Part shown: positions 25,744-34,052 of the stretch, piece after piece
Position numbering within the stretch: position 1 is the first letter of the stretch
Layout: every line of letters starts with the position of its first letter
Assembly: GCA_035415815.1 (NCBI GenBank)
Contig: DAOOGR010000001.1
Coordinates: forward strand, 124,001 to 188,000
Direction of reading: 5' to 3'
DNA: 64,000 nucleotides
From: Rectinema sp003452735
Lineage (GTDB): Bacteria > Spirochaetota > Spirochaetia > Treponematales > Rectinemataceae
Made by a program: the position numbers and the translations under genes
The notes under the pieces: model-generated
What the model was told of the DNA's origin: nothing
The model's input: the letters and a program-made list of their open reading frames with translations, nothing else
Databases searched by the model: none

Positions 25744-26700
25744 TTATTCTATGTATGATTCATAAATTGATTGATCGATAATCTTGATCTTGAGCAACAC
25801 TGAATGCAATTCTTTAGCATCCTCTCGGGCCTTTAGATGATCCGCCATCCAAAAATATTTATTTAGAAGGCGGGGAACAAGGCTCGATCCTTGCTGAAGT
25901 GATTCTCTTAATTGAATCTCAAGTTGACGTGCAGAGGCCGAAATTCGATTGAATTCAGCGCTGCTCAATTCTCTTTTAATATTGAATACACCCCATATTT
26001 CTGCATAAACTGGGATCCATTCAGCAATATCATCTCCAGAATACCCTAGTTCTTTTATATTTTCAATGATCTTAAAGATTAATTCAGACTCCAAAAAATC
26101 AATTTCTATAGCTTGTGGATCAATAAAAAAAGCTTCTCTGAATAAGGCTTTAGAAAGACGTGCTTCGCCTGACATAGCATATACATCGGCCAATTCAGCA
26201 AGAATGCTTGCATCGTTTCGTCTACCTTGGGCTGCCCTTTCAAGATGAATAAGAGCTGTCTCTATATCTCCCGTAGCTTTCCTGGCTCTGCCTAACCTTA
26301 GATCTAGCAATGGCCCAAGGGAATCTTTTTCTTCATCTGGAATCGCAAGGTACTGATCAAGAGCAAGCCCAAATATGAATCTCCTATAAACATAGCGAGC
26401 AGTATCGAAGGAGTCCCCTATATGAGAAAGAAATAACATGAATTTTTTCCAGGAGCTACAGAGAAAATCTCCACGCTCCAAAAGATTCCCTGTTTCAGGC
26501 ATTTGCGAGATAAGATCCTTCCAGAAATGAAGACACTTCATTGCAAATAGAACTTCTGGGTGTTCAAAATCTGCTTTCAGAGCATTCTCAAGGAAGAAAT
26601 CTGCACTTTGCATATCTGCATTCTTTAGGCTTTCATAAGCCAGATCAAGATTTTCTTCGGCTGTGGTTGCTTCTTCCTTGAGACGAGGCAGATGGGCCAT
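25744..26700 (-). CDS. Tetratricopeptide-repeat-like protein upstream of greA
   Basis: 318 residues, no signal peptide or membrane segment. Helical repeats of TPR type are visible, for example LGRARKATGDIETALIHLERAAQ and LAELADVYAMSGEARLSKALFREAF around residues 130-190. AAGGAG precedes the ATG at 26700. The 18-nt spacing to greA suggests one transcript, and possibly a shared role with the helical part of GreA. I do not recognise a specific family; cytoplasmic scaffold or adaptor is the most that can be said. Confidence 0.7.
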   Translation of the reverse strand: MAHLPRLKEEATTAEENLDLAYESLKNADMQSADFFLENALKADFEHPEVLFAMKCLHFWKDLISQMPETGNLLERGDFLCSSWKKFMLFLSHIGDSFDTARYVYRRFIFGLALDQYLAIPDEEKDSLGPLLDLRLGRARKATGDIETALIHLERAAQGRRNDASILAELADVYAMSGEARLSKALFREAFFIDPQAIEIDFLESELIFKIIENIKELGYSGDDIAEWIPVYAEIWGVFNIKRELSSAEFNRISASARQLEIQLRESLQQGSSLVPRLLNKYFWMADHLKAREDAKELHSVLLKIKIIDQSIYESYIE

Positions 26701-26857
26701 TAGAATATTTTTCTCCTTAGACTGCTATTTAGATAGTATCCGAGCCTTGAATTTTTCGTCAATGGCTATTCTATTTGCTATTTCCAATTAACTTAACATA
26801 AAACTCAAGCAAGGAGTATGGAAAAACAGTTCGATACAAGCTATCATATATAACATT

Positions 26858-27538
26858 ATGAAAGAACCAATAATTGCGCCCTCGATTCTATCAGCTGATT
26901 TCTATGACATTGGTTCAGCTGTTAGGTATATAGAAGAGAGCGGATGTCCTTGGCTTCACTTGGATATTATGGATGGACATTTTGTGCCACCTATCACATT
27001 CGGGCATAAAATGATAGCAGATATTCGAGCAAAGACAAGACTATTCCTGGATGCTCATCTTATGATAGAAGAACCTGAGCGCCACATCAATGCTTACATA
27101 GAAAGTGGCGCAGACGCAATTACTTTTCATTCTGAAGCTTGTGTGCATTCACATCGTCTAATTCAAAGCATATTACATGCTGGCATTAAGGCAGGAATAT
27201 CGATAGTACCTTCGACTCCAGTCTCTAGTATAATTCCACTTCTTGAATCAGTTGACCTTGTACTTGTAATGACTGTAAATCCCGGCTATGGGGGGCAGAA
27301 GCTTATACCTTTCTGTTTACAAAAGGTAGAAGAACTAAGAAGAATAAGAGAACAAGAAGGCCTTAATTTCTTGATCGCTGTTGATGGTGGTATAAATGTG
27401 AAATTGATCCCCGACCTCGTGATTCAGCAGCCAGATGTGTTAGTTATTGGGAGCGCTTTTTTTAGTGCACAAGATAAGAAACAGTTTGTTACAAATTTTC
27501 TAGATGCTTGGATAAGCCCAATCAGAAATATTGATTGA
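26858..27538 (+). CDS. rpe: Ribulose-phosphate 3-epimerase
   Basis: 226 residues, a complete TIM-barrel epimerase: APSILSADF at the N-terminus, the metal/catalytic HLDIMDGHFVP near residue 35, HLMIEEPERHI, VNPGYGGQKLIP near 142 and the final IAVDGGI and VIGSAFF. It interconverts ribulose 5-phosphate and xylulose 5-phosphate in the pentose phosphate pathway. There is no Shine-Dalgarno next to the ATG; AT-rich -10-like hexamers (TATCAT 26842-26847, TATATA 26847-26852) lie directly upstream, so a leaderless or very short-leader mRNA is possible. Confidence 0.97.
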   Translation: MKEPIIAPSILSADFYDIGSAVRYIEESGCPWLHLDIMDGHFVPPITFGHKMIADIRAKTRLFLDAHLMIEEPERHINAYIESGADAITFHSEACVHSHRLIQSILHAGIKAGISIVPSTPVSSIIPLLESVDLVLVMTVNPGYGGQKLIPFCLQKVEELRRIREQEGLNFLIAVDGGINVKLIPDLVIQQPDVLVIGSAFFSAQDKKQFVTNFLDAWISPIRNID

Positions 27539-27598
27539 CTTAGATGTGAGCTTTCCAAGATATATAAACAAAAAATATTGTACCGGGAAGATAGAAGT

Positions 27599-28453
27599 AT
27601 GAAAAAGTTACAAATGAATATGCTTATGATTGTTATGCTTATTGTTTCATCTTTCACTTATGCTCAAACTACCAAAACATCAGACGAATTCTCTTATGCT
27701 TTAGGACTTTTTAAGAATGGCGATTTTGAGCGTGCTGGAATTGCTTTTGCAGAAATATATCAGACAGCATCAGACATAGAGATCTTGGCTGACAGCTGCT
27801 TTATGGCTGCTTTATCATATTTTCAAGCAACTGACTTTCCTACCTCTTATATATTTTGCGACAAATTCATGCAATCTTTTCCTTCTCATCCAAATATGCC
27901 TGATATACAATTCCTACAAGGTCGAATTCTGTTCAAAATAGGGCTATATGAGGATGCTATATTGGTATTCGATACTTTTATGAATAAATACCCAGATAGT
28001 CCGTTTTCCTCTTCTGTATTGTTCTGGAAAGGAGAAAGCTATTATCAGATAGGTGATTTTGCTCAAGCTTTATCCATTTTTAATAAAGTCAAAGAAACTT
28101 GGCCTAACACCGAAGCGACTTCTCTTACCGCATGGAGAATTACCGTAATGGCTCTAGAATCTAGAGAAGCCAAATATGCTCGCCTCGCTGAATTCGAGTC
28201 TCGGAGAAACATGTATAGAGATATTCAACAGATGCAGGAAGATGTATATGGAGAACAACGACTTCTAAGAGATTACCTGTGGTCAAAAGCAATTAGTAGG
28301 TATTCTGCAACGCCAAATATAGAAATCCAAAAAGCAATAATAGATAACATTTCAAGGAATGATAGACTCAATAGGCTTCTTGACGCGAAAGAGAGGGCTT
28401 TGAAGCTGGTTATATTAAAAATAGAAAATTACCTTAAGGATATAGCACCATGA
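27599..28453 (+). CDS. Exported TPR protein (YbgF/BamD-like repeats)
   Basis: 284 residues from the ATG at 27599; an upstream in-frame start at 27578 adds seven residues before the signal peptide and is less likely. A signal peptide (about residues 1-23, ending SFTYAQ) is followed by TPR units of the YbgF/BamD type (FLQGRILFKIGLYEDAILVFDTFMNKYP; FWKGESYYQIGDFAQALSIFNKV). No lipobox Cys, so probably a soluble periplasmic protein. The gene overlaps the next one by 4 nt (ATGA), pointing to a shared periplasmic function with it. The exact role is unknown. Confidence 0.75.
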   Translation: MKKLQMNMLMIVMLIVSSFTYAQTTKTSDEFSYALGLFKNGDFERAGIAFAEIYQTASDIEILADSCFMAALSYFQATDFPTSYIFCDKFMQSFPSHPNMPDIQFLQGRILFKIGLYEDAILVFDTFMNKYPDSPFSSSVLFWKGESYYQIGDFAQALSIFNKVKETWPNTEATSLTAWRITVMALESREAKYARLAEFESRRNMYRDIQQMQEDVYGEQRLLRDYLWSKAISRYSATPNIEIQKAIIDNISRNDRLNRLLDAKERALKLVILKIENYLKDIAP

Positions 28454-29514
28454 AAAAATCGATATTCTTCTTCATTTTATCGTTTATATTTACAGGTGCT
28501 TTATTTGCTATTGATATACGTAGCGGCCTTGTCCGAATTGCTACTGATGATCAGACATTGCAGCCGATGCTTTATCGCCTTGTAAATATTTCTGGAAAAT
28601 CGAAATATGAACCTTTATGGTTTGATGGTGATCCAAGGACGAGTTTTATTATATTAAATATCGACAACCGTATATATAGAATGGGAGCTTCAAAGGAATA
28701 TAAAACTAGTCAGCGTCAAATAAAGAATGGTATCGAAATCGAATATAGATCGGTTACAAATAGATTGACTCAGAGAGTGCTTTTTTATAAAAGCCCCTAT
28801 TCTCGGGTAACAGATGGTTTTATTATTGAAATAGAAATAGAAAACTATACAACTCGAGAGATGAAGGTATTGATAAAAGAAGTATGTGATACTGTTCTCG
28901 GCGAAAAAGGAGGCTATAATTTCGCTACAAGTTCGAATCCCAGGGTTACGGACGAAATGATTATCACATCGGATTCTGATGAAAAGTATGTTATTTCTCC
29001 AGGACAAACATCTTCCATTGCTTTGCTTCTAGATGAAGAGGCAAAGCCAGACATGGTTGTTATTGCAAACTGGAAGCGACTGAGCGATTCAAAATTCTAT
29101 TACGACTCTGAGCTTATGAAAGGCTTTACGCAATCTCCTTTCTCTATCAACGATTCTGCACTTGGTCTTTATTGGAATGAAAGAATTATTCCACCAAAGG
29201 GTAGCATAAAAGTGGCGAGTACTTGGCTTACCGGTGGACCAGGAAACGAAATGATCGACTGGCTATCACAAAATTATCCTTTCCCTAATCAAGAATTGCA
29301 ACAAGCCTTTGAGAACCCTCCTGTGGTTTTTGAAGAACAGCCTGCTGCAAATGTTCCGAAACTAGATATTGAAGCCATTAAAGAGCTTATATCTGAGATA
29401 GATAGGGCTATAGGCAATATCGATAATGTCAGCGATAAAGAAATACAGGACATTTTGTCAAGGCTAAATTGTCTTGAACAGAGCGAAGAGTTTGCCGCTT
29501 CTCAGTCGAATTAA
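28450..29514 (+). CDS. Exported protein of unknown function
   Basis: 354 residues. Signal peptide of about 20 residues (MKKSIFFFILSFIFTGALFA). The mature part is beta-rich (about 22-270) with no motif I recognise, then an acidic Glu/Ile/Asp-rich helical tail (about 305-350). Translationally coupled (ATGA) to the preceding TPR protein. The 3' end reaches to within 16 nt of the dtd start. Probably periplasmic; no function is proposed. Confidence 0.65.
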   Translation: MKKSIFFFILSFIFTGALFAIDIRSGLVRIATDDQTLQPMLYRLVNISGKSKYEPLWFDGDPRTSFIILNIDNRIYRMGASKEYKTSQRQIKNGIEIEYRSVTNRLTQRVLFYKSPYSRVTDGFIIEIEIENYTTREMKVLIKEVCDTVLGEKGGYNFATSSNPRVTDEMIITSDSDEKYVISPGQTSSIALLLDEEAKPDMVVIANWKRLSDSKFYYDSELMKGFTQSPFSINDSALGLYWNERIIPPKGSIKVASTWLTGGPGNEMIDWLSQNYPFPNQELQQAFENPPVVFEEQPAANVPKLDIEAIKELISEIDRAIGNIDNVSDKEIQDILSRLNCLEQSEEFAASQSN

Positions 29515-29530
29515 GGAAAGGGAAGCTTAT

Positions 29531-29992
29531 ATGAGAGCTGTAATACAGCGTGTATCTGAAGCTTTTGTGACATATAAAAACACTAAAGAGGATAAATTCT
29601 GTGGAAGAATTACTAAAGGAATACTAATCTATCTCGGAATTGCAGCCGATGACACAGATGGCGATGCTGAATACCTTGCAGATAAGATAGCCCATCTACG
29701 TATTTTTATGGATAGCAATGAAAAAATGAATCTTTCGATTCTTGATCTGGGCTATGAGGCACTTGTAATTTCGCAATTTACCTTGCACGCTGATGCCCGA
29801 AAAGGCAGACGACCTTCCTATTCACAAGCTGCCGGTCCGGAAAAAGCTTTGATTCTATATGATTTATTTTGCACAAAGTTGATGGAACAGGGAGTCTTTG
29901 TCCAGACTGGTAAATTCCAAGAGATCATGCGGGTTCATTCGATTAATGATGGGCCTATAACAATTTTGCTCGATTCGAAAAAGGCTTTTTAA
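29531..29992 (+). CDS. dtd: D-aminoacyl-tRNA deacylase
   Basis: 153 residues from the ATG at 29531; the reading frame extends upstream into the previous gene but MRAVIQRV is the conserved N-terminus. Signature SQFTLHADARKGRRPSY near residue 80 and C-terminal NDGPITILLD (consensus N.GPVT). It removes D-amino acids and glycine from mischarged tRNA. It probably belongs to the rpe-to-dtd transcript, which ends at the hairpin at 30019-30045. Confidence 0.95.
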   Translation: MRAVIQRVSEAFVTYKNTKEDKFCGRITKGILIYLGIAADDTDGDAEYLADKIAHLRIFMDSNEKMNLSILDLGYEALVISQFTLHADARKGRRPSYSQAAGPEKALILYDLFCTKLMEQGVFVQTGKFQEIMRVHSINDGPITILLDSKKAF

Positions 29993-30018
29993 TATTTATC
30001 AAGACTAGGAGTAAAAGA

Positions 30019-30045
30019 ATAGGAGCGCTAGAATGGCGCTCCTAT
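30019..30045. terminator. Bidirectional terminator between dtd and ppdK
   Basis: Perfect 10-bp stem ATAGGAGCGC (30019-30028) / GCGCTCCTAT (30036-30045), loop 7 nt, T-rich on the right and A-rich on the left, between two convergent genes. Confidence 0.8.
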
Positions 30046-30081
30046 CTTATTTGGAACCTGGAAGATACTACTAGATTTTGG

Positions 30082-32868
30082 CTATCTATTTTTAGAACCA
30101 CGCGGTCTGCCACGAGGGCGCTTTGCCTTAGAGGAGGTTGCTTTTGCAGGTCTACCAGGTTTTCTTGCAGTTTTATGAGCAGCTTGAGCATCTTCGATCA
30201 CTGCCTGTGCTGCAGCGAGTCTAGAAACAGGAACTCTGAAAGGGGAAGAAGAAACATAGTTCATACCTACTCGATGACAGAATTTTACAGACTCTGGATC
30301 TCCTCCGTGTTCACCACAGATGCCTACCTTGAGTCTAGGCCTCGATGTGCGGCCTTTTTCTATACCCATTCGTATGAGCATCCCCACGCCATCCTGATCG
30401 ATATTCTGAAATGGGTCCGCTCTGAAAATTGCTCCCTTCTTCTCGTCGATATAGTCTGGCAGAAATTTACCGGCATCATCTCGAGATAATCCAAGAGTCA
30501 TTTGAGTCAAATCATTCGTCCCAAAGGAAAAAAATTCAGCTACTTTTGCTATTCTATCTGCAAGCAAAGCGGCTCGCGGAACTTCGATCATCGTACCTAT
30601 CATATACTTTAAAGGTACTTCTGATGTAGCTATAATTTTAGCCGCTATCTCCCGTGCTCTTGACTCAAGAATTTTTAGCTCTTTGTCGTCCATAACCAAG
30701 GGGATCATAATTTCCGGAAGAACCTTAATGCCATTCTTGGTCATATTGCAGGCAGCGGTGATTATAGCTGTAACCTGCATATCTAGAATTTCGGGGTAAG
30801 TGATTGTCAAACGGCAGCCTCTGTGACCTAGCATTGGATTTAGTTCATGCAACTGTTCTACTCGTTGAACTACCTTTTCAAAAGGAACACCAATTGCATC
30901 GGCTAGCTCACGCTGGCCTTCCTCATCGTGTGGAACAAATTCATGAAGAGGTGGGTCGATTAATCGGATTGTTACAGGCAGGCCATCCATCGCCTTAAAT
31001 ATACCCTCGAAGTCTTTAGTCTGAAATGGGAGAAGTTTAGCTAGGGCTTTTTTACGGCTTTCTGTATCATCCGCAATGATCATTTCACGAATTGCGAGGA
31101 TGCGTTCTTCTGAATCAAAGAACATATGCTCAGTCCGGCATAGTCCTATGCCTTCGGCTCCTAATTCCCTAGCTTTTTTAGCATCATAAGGAGTGTCGGC
31201 ATTTGTGCGGACCTTAAGCGTTCTAGTCCGGTCTACCCAAGACATAAGAGTGGTGTAGGCTTTAGGTGGTTCGGGCTTTACCAGCTTGAGTTGACCTAGA
31301 TACACATTGCCAGTATTGCCATCTAGAGTGATATAATCTCCCTCTTTGACAATCGTATTTCCAACAGCAAACTGGCCATTTTCATAGTCTATTTCGAGTT
31401 TTTCACAGCCTACAATACAGCACTTGCCCCATCCTCGTGCAACGACAGCGGCATGGCTTGTCTTGCCACCAGTAGCTGTCAAAATGCCTTGGGCTGCATG
31501 CATTCCGCCTACGTCTTCAGGACTGGTCTCTTTGCGAACAAGAATGATTTTTTCGCCTTTTTCTTCCCATTCTTCGGCTACCTTTGCATTGAATACCACC
31601 TTGCCTACGGCGGCTCCTGGAACTGCATCGATACCTTGCACAAGAAAAGATTTCTTAAGTGCTGCAGGGTTTGATTTATCTATCATAGGGTAGAAGATTC
31701 CCTCTATATCGGAGGCTTTAATACGAAGTATTGCTTCTTCTTTGGTAATCAGCTTTTCTTTTACAAAATCGACTGCAATCCGGAAGGCCGCAATGGGGCT
31801 GCGTTTTCCTGTGCGGCACTGAAGCATATAGAGCTTACCTTCTTCCACAGTGAATTCAAGATCTTGCATGTCTCTATAATGCCTTTCGAGTTTTCTTCGG
31901 ATGTCGACTAGCTGTCTATATACTTTTGGATCACGTTTTTCGAGCTCCGCGAGCTTTATTGGTGTCCTAATCCCAGCAACAACATCTTCCCCCTGAGCAT
32001 TGATGAGATAATCACCATAAAAGATATTCTCACCAGTATTTGGATCTCTAGTGAAACATACACCGGTACCAGAATTTTCACCTTTGTTGCCAAAAACCAT
32101 TTGAACGATATTGACAGCAGTTCCTTTTATTCCAACTAGTTTCTCTACTTTGCGGTAGGTCACTGCTTTTTCTGCCATCCAAGAATCGAAGACCGCATTG
32201 ATGGCTCCTTTTAGCTGTTCCCATGGATCCTGTGGAAAATCTGTCCCGATATGTTCGCGATATATCTTCTTGAAATATTTGATAAGCTCACTAAGCTCTT
32301 CTTCGTTTACATCGGTATCGCTCACTTTTTGCCCAGTAGGTATTCCTAAGCGCAGTCTTGTTTTTGTCTCTTTGATTTCTTCAAAGGCTTTGTCGAATAC
32401 CTCCCTATCGATTCCCATAGCTATAGAGCCATACATCATAATAAAGCGCCTATATGCATCTAAAGCGAAGCGTCTATTTCCGGTCTTAGAAGCCAGGCCC
32501 TCAACCGAAGCATCAGTGAGACCAAGATTCAAAATAGTCTCCATCATGCCAGGCATCGAAACAGGTGCGCCAGATCGAACAGAGACAAGTAATGGATCAC
32601 TCGGATCGCCAAGAGTCTTTTTTGTCAACTTTTCAAGATTCTTGATATGCTTTTGGATCTCTGCTTCAAGTCCTTCAGGCCATTTTTTCCCATTCTTATA
32701 ATAAAGCTCACATACTTCCGTTGTGATTGTAAAACCAGCAGGAACTGGAAGTCCAATTTTAGTCATCTCGTGAAGGCCTGCACCCTTGCCGCCGAGAAGC
32801 TCTTTCATTGTGCCATCTCCTTCGGCAAGGCCCGTTCCAAATGCATACACGAATTTTTTTCTTGGCAT
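30082..32868 (-). CDS. ppdK: Pyruvate, phosphate dikinase with an AT-hook-like C-terminal tail
   Basis: 928 residues, about 50 longer than common PPDK. The ATP-grasp domain comes first (GGKGAGLHEM at about residue 27), then the phosphohistidine domain with TGGKTSHAAVVARG (catalytic His472), then the PEP-binding TIM barrel ending in GICGEHGGDP (Cys851). It interconverts pyruvate, ATP and phosphate with PEP, AMP and diphosphate, often glycolytic in anaerobes. After the normal end, the last ~33 residues are basic and carry two GRP cores, KPGRPAK and KRPRGRPRGSKNR (about 916-928), the latter a good AT-hook match. GGAGGAG lies 8 nt before the ATG. Confidence 0.95.
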   Translation of the reverse strand: MPRKKFVYAFGTGLAEGDGTMKELLGGKGAGLHEMTKIGLPVPAGFTITTEVCELYYKNGKKWPEGLEAEIQKHIKNLEKLTKKTLGDPSDPLLVSVRSGAPVSMPGMMETILNLGLTDASVEGLASKTGNRRFALDAYRRFIMMYGSIAMGIDREVFDKAFEEIKETKTRLRLGIPTGQKVSDTDVNEEELSELIKYFKKIYREHIGTDFPQDPWEQLKGAINAVFDSWMAEKAVTYRKVEKLVGIKGTAVNIVQMVFGNKGENSGTGVCFTRDPNTGENIFYGDYLINAQGEDVVAGIRTPIKLAELEKRDPKVYRQLVDIRRKLERHYRDMQDLEFTVEEGKLYMLQCRTGKRSPIAAFRIAVDFVKEKLITKEEAILRIKASDIEGIFYPMIDKSNPAALKKSFLVQGIDAVPGAAVGKVVFNAKVAEEWEEKGEKIILVRKETSPEDVGGMHAAQGILTATGGKTSHAAVVARGWGKCCIVGCEKLEIDYENGQFAVGNTIVKEGDYITLDGNTGNVYLGQLKLVKPEPPKAYTTLMSWVDRTRTLKVRTNADTPYDAKKARELGAEGIGLCRTEHMFFDSEERILAIREMIIADDTESRKKALAKLLPFQTKDFEGIFKAMDGLPVTIRLIDPPLHEFVPHDEEGQRELADAIGVPFEKVVQRVEQLHELNPMLGHRGCRLTITYPEILDMQVTAIITAACNMTKNGIKVLPEIMIPLVMDDKELKILESRAREIAAKIIATSEVPLKYMIGTMIEVPRAALLADRIAKVAEFFSFGTNDLTQMTLGLSRDDAGKFLPDYIDEKKGAIFRADPFQNIDQDGVGMLIRMGIEKGRTSRPRLKVGICGEHGGDPESVKFCHRVGMNYVSSSPFRVPVSRLAAAQAVIEDAQAAHKTARKPGRPAKATSSKAKRPRGRPRGSKNR

Positions 32869-32928
32869 GAGGTTTCTCCTCCAATAGATAGAAAAAAAGC
32901 TGACGAATAAATAATTCGCTGCGGTGGA

Positions 32929-32957
32929 AAACTAATCGAAACAGCTAAATTAGTCAA
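32929..32957 (-). promoter_or_regulatory. ppdK promoter
   Basis: On the minus strand TTGACT (32957-32952), 17-nt spacer, TAGTTT (32934-32929). A perfect 12-bp palindrome AATAACGTTATT (32968-32979) lies about 10 nt upstream of the -35 box and could bind a regulator. Confidence 0.5.
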
Positions 32958-33040
32958 GATATGTATAAATAACGTTATTAATTATCTTAATTATATTATC
33001 TAAATGATATAAAACTTTACTCTATACCATTAGGTTATCA

Positions 33041-33682
33041 TCATCTCCAAAAGATATCGATTTGGGGCGAAGTGCTCACAGTGAGAAGATCTGCCATTGC
33101 GCATTCTAGGATTGTCTTTTTTCCAGAGGTAGTTTTGCTAATAAAACTGCCATCTTGAATAAAGACTTCCGGAGGAGATTTAGCAGTTTCAATTGTCAGA
33201 GAAAATCGATAAGATGCGAACTGTTCAGAAATATACTTTTTCATATCGGGATCAAGAGGGGGAATCTCATCTCCAAAAGAGAATTTTAAAGAATAGATAC
33301 CATTTTCTTTGTTGAATCTGGCAAAGCTGTTAGTAGGATCTAGATATTTTACCAGATTTTCAGGAGAATCAAAATCTAAAGTAAAAGAAATAATCATATT
33401 GTTAGCGTTCTTCGTCTTTGAGTATGATTTTAAGGAAATACCTTCTGTGTCTTGTAATCCTCGCTCGATATCTTCGCGAGATAAGGCAAAGGGTAGAGAA
33501 GGAGTAGATTCTTCTGATCCAAAATCCACAAAGTCTTTGGCAATTTGATATTCAACGGAGAATGTTCCCGCACCTTTAGAGTCGATCTTAGTCGAAGCTT
33601 CAATCCCTATGCAAGAAATGAAATAGAAAGGCAGAGAGATTATTAAAGCCAAGCTGAGCAATATCTTCCAGAGATTTCTCAT
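33041..33682 (-). CDS. Lipoprotein of unknown function
   Basis: 213 residues from the ATG at 33682 (MRNLWKILL..). A lipoprotein signal peptide ends in FISC (Cys about residue 24), so the mature protein should be lipidated. The rest is beta-rich with no recognised motif; a longer frame from 33739 adds residues that do not fit a signal peptide. It follows the DUF503 gene by 13 nt on the same strand, so the two probably share a transcript. Function unknown. Confidence 0.7.
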   Translation of the reverse strand: MRNLWKILLSLALIISLPFYFISCIGIEASTKIDSKGAGTFSVEYQIAKDFVDFGSEESTPSLPFALSREDIERGLQDTEGISLKSYSKTKNANNMIISFTLDFDSPENLVKYLDPTNSFARFNKENGIYSLKFSFGDEIPPLDPDMKKYISEQFASYRFSLTIETAKSPPEVFIQDGSFISKTTSGKKTILECAMADLLTVSTSPQIDIFWR

Positions 33683-33695
33683 TAGATTAGTCCTC

Positions 33696-33986
33696 TCATC
33701 CGTATATCTCATAATGCATCTGCACTTCATAGAGCTCAACTGGATAATGGTCCTCTATGAATGTTACAGCATCTCTCAGCACTTTTTCTCCGTATTGTGC
33801 AGAATTAGATACAAGTGCAGCTCCTATTTCTGCAAAGGCAAGTGAATCAAGCAAGTCGATTTCAGCGCATGAAAGTCTGTATCTGTGCTGAAGTCTATCT
33901 TTTATTCCTGAAACCACTCTTCTTTTATCTTTGATTGTAGATGTTTCATTTAATCTGAGCACCAATCGCAACATTGATACAACCAT
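33696..33986 (-). CDS. DUF503-family protein (YlxP-like)
   Basis: 96 residues from the ATG at 33986. Small alpha/beta protein with the DUF503 pattern: LRLVLRLNETSTIKDKRRVVSGIKDRLQHRY (consensus SLK.KR.v...i..rl...) and VSNSAQYGEKVLRDAVTFIED. In Firmicutes such proteins (YlxP) sit in the nusA-infB-rbfA operon and are linked to ribosome maturation; here the gene is elsewhere. No Shine-Dalgarno is evident; TATTAT lies 5 nt before the ATG. Divergent from metG. Confidence 0.75.
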   Translation of the reverse strand: MVVSMLRLVLRLNETSTIKDKRRVVSGIKDRLQHRYRLSCAEIDLLDSLAFAEIGAALVSNSAQYGEKVLRDAVTFIEDHYPVELYEVQMHYEIYG

Positions 33987-34016
33987 TTGATATAATATTA
34001 TCACTTGAGCTTGTCC

Positions 34017-34045
34017 TTGACAGCCCCTTTCTACAGGGATATTGT
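34017..34045 (+). promoter_or_regulatory. metG promoter, predicted leaderless transcript
   Basis: TTGACA (34017-34022), 17-nt spacer, TATTGT (34040-34045). The metG ATG at 34053 begins 8 nt after the -10 box, and no Shine-Dalgarno is present. Confidence 0.6.
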
Positions 34046-34052
34046 CCAAGCC

